Source: Inia geoffrensis (Eukaryota > Chordata > Mammalia > Artiodactyla > Iniidae). From it: a stretch of DNA of 64,000 nt. Positions 49,950 to 61,402 of the stretch are shown here, in pieces. The stretch's first letter is position 1. Every line of letters starts with the position of its first letter. Position numbers and translations under genes: made by a program. Location of the stretch: the NCBI GenBank assembly GCA_036417435.1, contig CM070904.1, positions 61,946,408 through 62,010,407 on the forward strand, given 5' to 3'. The notes under the pieces are model-generated. The model was not told where the DNA came from and searched no databases. It saw only the letters and a program-made list of their open reading frames with translations.

Positions 49950-50870
49950 TTGTTATAGCTAGGATACTTAAGTGCAAAAAAGTGAACCCACTCTAGCTTA
50001 AGCAGAAAAGTAACTTATGAAAGTATATTAGGCAGCTCACAGAATCGTTGAGAGGGTCTGAGACTACACAGTAAAAGCAGTGCATAAATTATACCAGAGG
50101 ACTCCACAGCCACACCCTTTGGACATAGAATCGGCAGCTCATAGCATATTTGGCAGTAGTTCTGGAATTTCGGCCTCTTCAGCTGTGTGCATCTGCCACC
50201 ACTCTCACCACAGTGGGTTCTGTGCAGAGCCTCTTTCTTCGTCTTTGTGTTCGTTTCCAGTGTGTAACAAATTACCAGAAACTGAGTAGCTTAAAACTAA
50301 AATTTATTTGCTCACAATTCCGGAGGTCAGAAGTCAGAAATCAGTATCACTGAGCAGAAACCAAGGAAGCTGCAGGCAGGGCTGTGCTCCCGCTGGTGGC
50401 TCTAGGTGAGAATCCATTCTTTGCCTCTTCTAGCTTCTGGCTTCTGGCATTACTTGGCTTGGCTGCATGACTCCAGTCTTTAAGCCCAGGATCTTCAAAT
50501 CCCTGTCTGGTCTGTCATCACATTGTCGTCTCCTCCTTGTATGTGTCAAATCTCCCTCTGCCCTCCTTTTTTAAGGAGACATGCAATGCTGTGTATGTGT
50601 ATATGTGTGTATAATGCGGGTTACTCTCCCTGTCTCAATACCTTTATTTTAACCACATCTGCAAAATCTTTACCTTATAAGTTAACATTCACAGGTTCCA
50701 GGTATTAGGACCTGATATCTTCGGGGGCCATCACTCAGCCTGCCTACCATAGTGTTTTCTTCTGCACTGAAGTCTCACTTGTGTACATCTCCCTGGTGGA
50801 GTCCAGGTCACATGCCTGCTGCTGAGCTGCAAGGGAGGCTGGGAAGTAAGCTTACCAGGGAAGGTGTTCA
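49950..50870. repeat. Older interspersed repeat split by the LTR
   Basis: Left flank (about 49960-50245: ctagcttaagcagaaaagta, then an acttatgaaagtatattagg stretch) and right flank (about 50757-50870: gtccaggtcacatgcctgct, gctgagctgcaagggaggct) look like the two halves of one ancient repeat, perhaps a hAT element. The family is not assigned. Confidence 0.4.
50246..50756 (-). mobile_element. ERVL-MaLR-type LTR remnant
   Basis: It reads as the reverse complement of an MLT1/MST-like LTR: gtaacaaattaccagaaact, tttgctcacaattccggagg, cttctagcttctggcttctg, ttaaccacatctgcaaaatc and ttcacaggttccaggtatta. No viral gene is present; this is a solitary old LTR. Confidence 0.65.
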
Positions 50871-53800
50871 AAGATGATAGACGGACAAAATATATGGCAA
50901 ATATCAACTAAAATAGTCGCCAAAGCATCATAAAAATGAACTTGGTGCCAGAATCTTTAAACTGAGAGAAGCTACTTATGGCTGACGGTTTTGGGCACCA
51001 AATTTCAAGCCATGCAACTATGGACAAGGAAAATCGTCAATCTGGAAAATCATTTTCTTTGACTTGGGGTGGGGGTGTGTGACAAAAACAAAACAAAAAC
51101 TTCAGGAACAGCTTTGGGCTGTGTTCCTCCTTTGATCACAGGAAAAATCTTCCCTAGGACCCTAGAGTAGACAATTCAGTTAGATCCTATATTTTGTTAA
51201 GAATGACATTTGGTTATAATGTCATGGTAAATTCCATTTCTTATCTGGTCTGATGTATGTCACACCTGTGGTGCCCAGCATCGTCCAATACATTTATGGC
51301 AACAAGGACTTGGACAATAGGAGATGGACAAGTTCTGATTTTTCAACTCTCTGATATGATTTTCAAACAAACCAAAAGGTCCTCCTTGTACCTCCCCCCT
51401 TTTTTCCAATGCACATGTGAGCCTCCATGTCAGCAATTTTCCCAGCTCCTCTCACCTGTATGTCTGCCAGAAATAACGGTGCCAACTTTTATTTGCCTAA
51501 TCTGTCAAAAAAAAAAAAATCAAATAGTCTGGTAAGAAATGCCATGGCTTAATAGTATTACAGTGGTGGTAGGTATCTTACAGGTTGCCCAGTGTCTAAA
51601 TAACTGTGGCAGAGCAATAATTCTACATTTTGAGGTGCATGTGTATATAAGATGGGGAGGGAACCATGTAAAAGTTACTGAGATTAGCATTTATAGCAAC
51701 TACATAGATGTCAATATAAATACATTTTGGGCTCTTCTGTATAAATAATCTTCTGAGAACATTGTTTTTATTGTTGACACTTAGCTGTAGGTTTCTAAGA
51801 CACACTTAAAATCCAATTTGTTCCCTTGAGCACTTTTTTGTGAATCTGGCAGCATAACAAAAACTTTCTTTTGGAGGCCCAGAATCAAAGTGATGAAAAA
51901 AAAGTTGTGAAAAAAATTATTTTTTCTTTAACCTTAGAGGCTTCCTATTTCTTTGATGAGAGATTTTATTCGGGAAGGGACTGTTATGACCTCATTGACA
52001 ATGATCTTGGCTCCTCCAGACACTGACTGAAAAGCTTGGGGCAAATACCTAACACTTTCTGGCACTCCGCTTCTCATTATAAGATGAGAATCATAACCAT
52101 GTCACTTTCTTACTTTCCAGCACCAGTCACTTCTTCCTTTATTAGATATGACTGGCATTTTTAGAAAAGTATATTTTAGTGCTTGTCTCTCCCTTGGGTT
52201 CTAGAGTGGTTTTGTGTATATTGAACATTCACCAAATGTCCATCTCTGTTTTAACGCCAACCCACTCATTCGATGTGACCTTTGTGGTAGGGGGAGGAAG
52301 GATGAAGGAGAACTGGAGAAGTTTTGGAAGCTTCACTCCATGAATTAATACTTCTGTTTCAGCATAATTCTGGTATTTGATCAAACATAAAAAGCTTCGA
52401 GCTTTTAATGTCCTGCTGACACCAGTATCAACAAAGCATTGTAGTGGAAGCTTTCTGGCGGCTGATTAGAGGGAGATTTTATTTCACTGACTTTAAGACT
52501 AAGCATACCTTTTAGTAGATTTTTCTCAAGAGTAAGCTACATCATGCATTATAAATCAAATTCAAGAGCTTTAATAAAGGACCCTTGGTAATTTGGTAAT
52601 ATATTATCACTATGTTTTGGAAAGGTGATAAATGACTACTTTTTATAGTGTAATTTAAAATAATAATATGGATTACAGTTGTGTTCAGTCATGAAAGTAT
52701 AATTCAACAGTTTGGGCTTATAATAACCTTTTTTCCCTTGACAGTGTCCACTCTAATTTTAGCCCAAGAATGGCTTACTTGGGAATGATTTACTGTGCTT
52801 GCTGTTAGAGTCTAGTAGGGCTGAACATGTGTTTAATTGGAGTTTTATGTTGTTGTCTTGAAAAAGCTTCGCACAAAAATGAAATTGAAAGCTGGAGGAT
52901 AAAGACTGTCAAAGTGTGAGCTATTCCAATATCAAAAGCATGACCCAAGCTTGCTGTACCTATAGGGGCCCTCCAGGAAATGGGGAGCTCATGAGAAGTG
53001 GAACTGAAGAGAGTTTAATGAAGGAACTATTTATAAAGGTGTGGGAAGGTGCCAGGGAGTAACAAAGGACAGTGAAGCACCCAGGAATTCCTGCACTAGG
53101 AGACTTTACCACCCCAGGCCTGAAGAGATAAGTGGTTTTGCTGTTCCTGGATCTGGAAAAGGCTGTGGGACAAGGGCAGGATGTGGGTGCTGTGGCCTCC
53201 GTAGAAGAATGTGGTCACTGTTCGGTTGCATTTAGGCAAGGAGGGAGTCAGGGAGATTAAAATCCCCAACTGTTTTCCCCCACCTTTGAAATCTCTTTGC
53301 AGAGTCTCCCATTGGGTGGACCCAACGAAAGCTGGAAGGCAAGGAAGTCCAAGTGATATAGTCTGAGTTACAGAGCAAGGTGAAGACAGGTGGGCCGTGG
53401 ATTTGGAGGACTATCCAGCACACATACCAGACTGCAAGTGAGGAAACATGAACAAAACTGATGCTAAGAGACTTTGCCTTTTTATCTGATATGTATGTGA
53501 CCAATTAGAACCTAAACTGAATGATCTTCTAGTTCCCATTTTTTCTGCTTTCCAGCCATTACACATAAAAGAGGCTCTTTCAAAGTTCTCTTTTTCCTGA
53601 GGTTATGTGACTTTCAGAGCTGTTTTGTATCTTTAATCAAGTTGGAATGCAATGCACTAGCTTTTAGCAAGAATATGTTGGTCTCTAGGAACACAGAACC
53701 AAACAGAAACCAACCTAATTCCTGCTACTATCCAGGACTGCAGGAGGAAATCTTGCTATTCATAAGATCCGTCAAAAAAAGTAGATGGGTAACTTTGTTT

Positions 53801-54134
53801 TTAATTGTTCGTCAGGTATTCTGTAGATCTCCTCTGGGCTTCCTGAATCCTCCTCCTGTATCTCCTTCCTTCAACTCCCCACTTTCAGAGCTCCACCTGG
53901 GGCTTCTTCCCTGCTCCACAGACCTGTTTGGATTCCAAAGCAGAACTGCAACTGTGTCTCACCTTCCCAGGTATCTGAGTTAGCTGAGAAGCCTATATGC
54001 CTTTCTCTGACTTTATAGCCCAGCCTCTTTCATTGTCCTTGATATACCATCCCCCACACTCCTCTGAACCTCCACTTTTCTTACAGTGCTCTGGGGTCAG
54101 CTGAACTGCAGGCAACACAGACTACTGATGAAAG

Positions 54135-54255
54135 CTTGGAACTGGGAATCATGAGATAGGTTCTAATTCCAACCTTGCCACAAATTAGCCATGTATCATT
54201 CATTGGTTAAATCAAAGAATATTTCGAAGCCTTGTTTTTGTTATCTGGGAAACAG
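54135..54255 (+). repeat. MIR remnant
   Basis: The stretch ggttctaattccaaccttgc, cacaaattagccatgtat and ttgttatctgggaaacaggg follows MIR order. It is diverged. Confidence 0.55.
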
Positions 54256-55414
54256 GGTGCATGAAACATATCTGTGACCCCTTAAATACTACCGTGAAAT
54301 CAATAGAATGAGAGTTGGTGGAAGAAACCTAGTTGTCTTCACAGGAAATGGAGGCTAAGTGGAGATGGGATGGACCTTGAAGATCACAACTGTGTCCCAG
54401 GATCGGGTTTTTGGTTTTAAGCCAAAGAAATTCACCCTAGTCACCCTGGGACTACGGGATGTCATGCCTTGACTCACCCTAACTAAACACCCACAAAATC
54501 TGGGGTAGAGATTTTTATGCCAATTTATGATTGTTCTGCTATCCAAGTAAGCACCATGCCCTGTTCTTCAGTCACTGTACCAGCATAATAAGTTCCTTGC
54601 ATCTAGATCCCCTTTCCAATGAGATTACCCACCCTTGGGCACCTCCTACTGCAACATTCTGGAGCCATCACTGCCCCGACAAAAACACACAGGAGACTGA
54701 AGTAGCTATCACAATGCCATTGTATTAATTAACAATGAGAAATTTAAGATTAGTACTTATACAATCAGCACCATTTTTCAAGCTGCATGGGCAGTTTAAT
54801 CACAGTCTCAAGCTATTTCCTTTACCATAGGCAACCCCTCTCCTAAGAGCCTAATTTACTCAAAGTCTGGGAAGTCAGACATTCTCACAACACTAGGCAG
54901 ATCTACACTAAGGAGATTTTTGTTGGGCATGGAAATAGAACCAAGATAGTTATGCTTACACCACAAGGTAAAATGGTTTAACAATACATCCATCTCACCC
55001 AGGGATGTCTTTGGAACGCTAAAATACACTCTGCCCAATATCCAATTCCCCTTGCCCCCAACACTGTGGAGGATGTCTGTCTCTGAGCCTACTTCCATGG
55101 GGCAGTGATTCCCCTCCCCACTCCCTTCCTCAGTACCCACTTGCTTCCTTTCCTCGGACATGTTTAATCAAGTTGAAATCTAGACGGTAGACAGGTGGCC
55201 TGGGGAGCTATTTTCTCTCTTTTAGATGACTTGCTTATTTATGTTCAGACCCATTCTGTGTGGATTTCAGAGTTAAGTTCTGAGGGAAATTCTCACTTCC
55301 TGTGTTTGGAGTAAATCTCAAATGCTAACAGCTGAAGAAGAAGCTGAAGACCACTGCCTTGGTGGGCCAGCCAAGCCCTCTGTGACATATGCTGTTAAAA
55401 TGAAGGCAAGGCTG

Positions 55415-56312
55415 GAGATTGGCTCAAGATGGCAGAGTAGAAGGAAGTGCCCTCCCTCTTGTGAGGCCACCAAAATCACAACTAACTGCTGAACAATCAC
55501 TGACAGGAAGACACTGGAACTCACCAGAAAAGATACCCCACATCCAAAGACAAAGGAGAAGCCATAATGAGACGCTAGGAGAGCCACAATCATAATAAAA
55601 TCAAATCCCATAACTGCTGGGTGGTGACTCACAAACTGGAGAACACTTATACCACAGAAGCCCACCCACTGGAGTGAAGGCTCTGAGCCCCACGTCACGC
55701 TTCCCAACCTGGGGGTCCAGCAATGGGAGGAGGAATTCCTAGAGAATCAGACTTTGAAGGCTAGTGGGATTTGATTGCAGGACTTCGACAGGACTGGGGG
55801 AAACAGAACCTCCACTCTTGGAGGGCACACACAAAGTAGTGTGCGCATCGGGACTCAGGGAAAGGAGCAGTGACCCCAAAGGAGACTGAACCAGACCTAC
55901 CTGCTAGTGTTGGAGGGTGTCCTGCAGAGGTGGGGGTGGCTGTGTCTCACCATGGGGATAAGGACACTGGCAGAAGTTCTGGGAAGTACTCCTTGGCGTG
56001 AGCCCTCCCAGAGTCCACCATTAGCCCCATCAAAGAGCCACGTAGGCTCCAGTGTTGGGTTGCCTCAGGCCAAACAACCAACAGGGAGGGAACCCAGACC
56101 CACCCATCAGTGGACAAAGTGGATTAAAATTTTACTGAGCTCTGACCACCAGAGTAACACCCAGCTCTACCCACCACCAGTCCCTCCCATCAGGAAACTT
56201 GCACAAGCCTCTTAGATAGACTCATCCACCAGAGGGAAGACAGCAGAAGCATGAAGAACTACAATCCTGCAGCCTGTGGAACAAAAACCACATTCACAGA
56301 AAGATAGACAAG
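55415..56312 (+). promoter_or_regulatory. L1-C 5'UTR
   Basis: About 0.9 kb upstream of ORF1. It shows no evident resemblance to the 2.16-kb L1-A 5'UTR apart from a short start motif (caagatgg). L1 5'UTRs carry the internal promoter; activity is not shown. Confidence 0.7.
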
Positions 56313-57237
56313 ATGAAAAGGCAGAGGACTATGTACCAGATGAAGGAACAAGATAAAACCCCAGAAAAACAACTAAATAAAGTGGAGATAGGCAACCTTC
56401 CAGAAAAATAAATCAGAATAATAATAGTGAAGATGATCCAGGACCTCGGAAAAAGAATGAAGGCAAAGATCGAGAAGATGCAAGAAATGTTGAACAAAGA
56501 CCTAGAAGAATTAAAGAACAAACATCTAGAAAAACTAAAAAACAAACAGAGATGAACAATACAATAACTGAAATGAAAACTACACTAGAAGGAATCAATA
56601 GCAGAATAACTGAGGCAGAAGAATGGATAAGTGACCTGGAAGACAGAATGGTGGAATTCGCTGCCGTGGAAGAGAATAAAGAAAAAAGAATGAACAGAAA
56701 TGAAGACAGCCTAAGAGACCTCTGAGACAACATTAAACGCAACAACATTTGCATTATAGGGGTCCCAGAAGGAGAAGAGAGAGAGAAAGGACCAGAGAAA
56801 ATATTTGAAGAGATTATAGTCGAAAACTTCCCTAACATGGGAAAGGAAATAGCCACCCAAGTCCAGGAAGCGCAGAGAGTCCCATACAGGATAAACCCAA
56901 GGATAAACACGTGAAGACACATAATAATCAAACTGACAAAAATTAAAGACAAAGAAAATTATTGAAAACAACAAGGGAAAAATGACAAATAACATACAAG
57001 GGAACTCCCATAAGGTTAACAGTTGATTTCTCAGCAGAAACACTACAAGCCAGAAGGGAATGGCATGATATATTTAAAGTGATGAAAGGGAAGAACCTAC
57101 AACCAAGATTACTCAACCCAGCAAGGATCTCATTCAGATTCGACGGAGAAATCAAAAGCTTTACAGACAAGCAAAAGCTAAGAGAATTCAGCACCACCAA
57201 ACCAGCTCTACACCAAATGCTAAAGGAACTTCTTTAG
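56313..57237 (+). pseudogene. L1-C ORF1, broken
   Basis: The start is MKRQRTMYQMKEQDKTPEKQ at 56313, with a stop after about 32 codons. Coiled-coil text (TEMKTTLEGINSRITEAEEW) and RRM motifs follow in shifted frames with several stops. The natural end is at 57237. Confidence 0.85.
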
Positions 57238-57290
57238 GTGGGAAACACAAGAGAAGGCCCTACAAAAACAAACCCACAACAATTAAGAAA

Positions 57291-60200
57291 ATGGTAATAG
57301 GAACATACATATCAGTGATTACCTTAAACAAAAATGGATTAAATGCTCCAACCAAAAGACACAGGCTTGCTGAGACGATACAAACACAAGACCCATATAT
57401 ATGCTGTCTACAAGAGACCCACTTTAGACCTAGGGACACACACAGACTGAAAGTGAGGGGATGGAAAAAGATATTCCATGCAAATGGAAATCAAAAGAAA
57501 GCTGGAGTAGCAATACTCATATCAGATAAAATAGACTTCAAAATACAGAATGTTACAAGAGACAAGGAAGGACACTACATAATGATCAAGGGATCAATCC
57601 AGGAAGAAGATATAACAATTATAAATATATATGCACCCAACATAGGAGCACCTCAATACATAAGGCAACTGCTAAAAGCAATAAAAGAGGAAATTGACAG
57701 TAACACAATAATAGTGGGGGACCTTAACACCTCACTTACACCAATGGACAGATCATCCAAACAGAAAATTAATAAGGGAACACAAGCTTTAAGTGACCCA
57801 ATAGACCAGATAGATTTAATTGATATTTATAGCACATTCCATCCAAAACCAGCAGATTACACTTTCTTCTCAAGTGCACACAGAACATCCTCCAGGATAG
57901 ATCACATTTTGGGTCACAAATCAAGCGTCAATAAATTTAAGAAAATTGAAATCATATCAAGCATCTTTTCTGACCACAATGCTATGAAATTAGAAATCAG
58001 TTACAGGGAAAAGAAGTAAAAAACACAAACACATGGCAGCTAAACAATATGTTACTAAATAACCAAGAGATCACTGAAGAAATCAAAGAGGAAATCAAAA
58101 AACACCTAGCGACAAATTACTATGAAAACACGATGATCCAAAACCTATGGGATGCAGGAAAAGCAGTTCGAAGAAGGAAGTTTATAGCAATACAAGCCTA
58201 CCTCAAGAAACAAGAAAAATCTCAAATAAATAATCTAACCTTACACCTAAAGGAACTAGAGAAAGAACAAACAAAACCCAAAGTTAGTAGAAGGAAAAAA
58301 CCGTTAAGATCAGAGAGGAAATAAATAGAAACAAAGAAAACAATAGCAAAGCTCAATAAAACTAAAAGCTGATTCTTTGAGAAGATAAACAAAATTGATT
58401 AACCATTAGCCAGACTCATCAAGAAAAAGAGAGAGAGGACTCAAATCAATAAAATTAGAAATGAAAAAGGAGAAGTTAGAACAGACGCCACAGAAATACA
58501 AAGCATCCTAAGAGACTACTACAAGCAACTCTATACCAATAAAATGGACAACCTGGAAGAAATGGAAAAATTCTCAGAAAGGTATAACCTTCCAAGACTG
58601 AATCAGGAAGAAATAGAAAATATGAACCGACCAATCACAAGCACTGAAATTGAAACTTTGATCAAAAATATTCCAACAAACAAAAGTCCAGCACCAGATG
58701 GCTTCACAGGTGAATTCTATCAAACGTTTAGAGAAGAGCTAACACCCATCGTTTTCAAACTCTTCCAGAAAATTACAGAGGAAGGAAAACTCCCAAACTC
58801 ATTCTATGAGGCCACCATCACCCTGATACCAAAACCAGACAAAGATACTACAAAAAAAGAAAATTACAGACCAATATCACTGATGAATATAGATGCAAAA
58901 ATCCTCAACAAAATACTACCGAACAGAATCCAACAACACATTAAAAGGATCATACACCATGATCAGGTGGGATTTATCCCAGGGATGCAAGGATTCTTCA
59001 ATATAGGCAAATCAATCACTGTGATACACCATATTAACAAATAGAAGAATAAAAACCATATGATCATCTCAATAGATGCAGAAAAAGCTTTTGACAAAAT
59101 TCAACACCCATTTATGATAAAAACTCTCCAGAAAGTGGGCATAGAGGGAAACTACCTCAACATAATAAAGGCCATACATGAAAAACCCACAGCAAGCATC
59201 ATTCTCAATGGTGAAAACTGAAAGCATTTCCTCTAAGATCAGGAAAAAGACAAGGATGTCCACTCTCACCACTATTATTCAACATAGTTTTGGAAGTCCT
59301 AGCCATGGCAACCAGAGAAGACAAATAAATAAAAGGAATACAAATTGGAAAAGAAGCAGTAAAACTGTCACTATCTGCATTTGACATGACACTATACATA
59401 GAGAATCCTAAAGATGCCACCAGAAAACTACTAGAGCTAATCGATGAATTTGGTAAAGTAGCAGGATACAAAATTAATGCACAGAAATCTCTTGCATTCC
59501 TCTACATTAATGACAGAAAATCTGAAAGAGAAATTAAGGAAACACTCCCATATACCACTGCAACAAAAAGAATAAAATACCTAGGAATAAACCTACATAG
59601 GGAGACAAAAGACCTGTATCCAGAAAACTGTAAGACACTGATGAAAGAAATCAAAGGTGAGACGAACAGATGGAGAGATATTCCATGTTCTTGGATTAGT
59701 AGAATCAATATTGTGAAAATGACTATACTACCCAAAGCAATCTACCAATTCAATGCAATCCCTATCAAATTACCAATGGCATTTTTTACAGAACTAGAAC
59801 AAAAAATCTTAAAATTTGTATGGAGACACATAAGATCCTGAATAGCCAAAGCAGTCCTGAGGGAAAAAAATGGAGTTGGAGGAATCAGACTCCCTGACTT
59901 CAGACTATACTACAAAGCTACACTAATCAAGACAATATGGTGCTGGCACAAAAACAGAAATATAGATCAATGGAACACGATAGAAAGCCCAGAGATAAAC
60001 CCACGCACCTATGGTCAACTAATCTATGACAAAGGAGGCAAGGCTATACAGTGGAGAAAAGACAGTCTGTTCAATAAGTGGTGCTGTGAAAACTGGAGAG
60101 CTACATGTAAAAGAATGAAATTAGAACACTCCTTAACACCATACACAAAAATAAGCTCAAAATGGATTAGAGACCTAAATGTATGACTGGACACTATAAA

Positions 60201-61092
60201 ACTCTTAGAGGAAAACATAGGAAGAACACTCTTTGGCATAAATCACAGCAAGATCTTTTTTGACCCACCTCCTAGAGTAATGGAAATAAAAACAGAACAA
60301 ATGGAACCTAATGAAACTTAAAATCTTTTGCAAAGCAAAGGAAACTACAAACAAGACAAAAAGAAAACCCGAAGAATGGGAGAGAATGTTGGCAAATGAA
60401 CCAACAGAGAAAGGATTAATCTCCTAAATATATAAACAGCTCATGCAGCTCAATATTAAAAAAACAAGCAGCCCAATCCAAAAATGAGCAGAAGACCTAA
60501 ACAGACATTTCTCCAAAGAAGACATACAGATGGCCAAGAAGCACATGAAAAGCTGCCCAACATCACTAATTATTAGAGAAATGCAAGACAAAATTACAAA
60601 GAGGTATCACCTCACACCAGTTAGGTTGGGCATCATCAGAAAATCTACAAACAAAAAATGCTGGAGAGGGTGTGGACAAAAGGGAGCCCTCTTGCACTGT
60701 TGGTGAGAATATAAATTGATAACAGCCACTACGGAGAACAGTATGGAAGTTCTTTAAAAACAAAAACTAGAATTACCATATGACCCAACAATCGACTATT
60801 GGGCATATCCCCAGAGAAAACCATAATTCAAAAAGACACATGCACCCCAATGTTCATTGCAGTACTATTGACAATAGCCAGGTCATGGCAGCAACCTAAA
60901 TGCCCATCAACAGACGAATGGATAAAGAAGATATGGTACATATACACAATGGAATATTACTCAGGCATAAAAAGGAACGAAATTAGGTCATTTGTAGAGA
61001 CGTGGATGGATGTAGAGACTGTCATAGAGAGTGAAGTAAGTCAGAAAGAGAAAAACAAATATCATATATTGACACATATGTATGGAACTTAG
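57291..61092 (+). pseudogene. L1-C ORF2, broken; endonuclease part open
   Basis: ORF2 starts at 57291. The first 242 codons are open and hold an apparently complete APE-type endonuclease: NGLNAP, QETHFRPRDT, GDLN, SRIDHILGH and the catalytic SDHN. The frame stops at 58019. The RT part is open in blocks (58544-59044 and 59386-59841) with stops between. The catalytic FADD is replaced by SAFD near 59375-59386. The last codons end at 61092. Confidence 0.88.
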
Positions 61093-61306
61093 AAAAATGG
61101 TACAGGTGAACTGGTTTGCAGGGCAGAAATAAAGACACAGGTGTAGGGAACAAACGTATGGACACCAAGGCGGGCAAATGGCGAGGATGGTGGTGGTGGT
61201 GGTGGGATGAATTGAGAGATTGGGATTGACATGTATACACTAATATGTATAAAATGGATAACTAATAAGAACCTGCTGTATAAAAAATAAATAAAATTCA
61301 AAAAAT

Positions 61307-61373
61307 AAGAGGCACTACATTGTAAGGTGCTCTCAGAGAGCACTGGTTTAATAAATGTGACATTCCAGAGAGT
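61307..61373 (+). other. 3'-transduced segment of L1-C with its own poly(A) signal
   Basis: Non-L1 sequence lies between the L1 A-rich end and the final A run (61374-61388). An AATAAA at 61350-61355 lies 18 bp upstream of that A run. The target duplication starts only after it, so the segment came with the element. Confidence 0.85.
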
Positions 61374-61402
61374 AAAAAAAAAAAAAAATGAAGGCAAGGC
61401 TG

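Larger units (their letters stand above)
44385..55396. other. Intergenic stretch between L1-B and L1-C
   Basis: No gene was recognised. The region holds L2 (45220-45560, 47390-47590, 48540-49760), MIRs, an LTR remnant nested in an older element (49950-50870) and a SINE (49075-49201). About 50880-54130 and 54260-55396 look largely unique. The stretch 52360-52620 has a well-kept look, but nothing shows a function. Confidence 0.6.
55415..61384 (+). mobile_element. L1-C: full-length L1 with 3' transduction
   Basis: This 5.97-kb plus-strand L1 starts gagattggctcaagatggca, with a 5'UTR (55415-56312), ORF1 (56313-57237), ORF2 (57291-61092) and a 3'UTR. After the L1's own A-rich end (near 61305) it continues with about 64 bp of non-L1 sequence and a second A tail. 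Perfect 18-bp target duplications (aaaatgaaggcaaggctg) lie at 55397-55414 and 61385-61402. Frames are broken and the RT active site is altered, so it is inactive. Confidence 0.93.

Noticed and set aside
61185..61210. Short TGG tandem run
   Set aside because: It lies in the G-rich part of the L1-C 3'UTR and is ordinary for L1.
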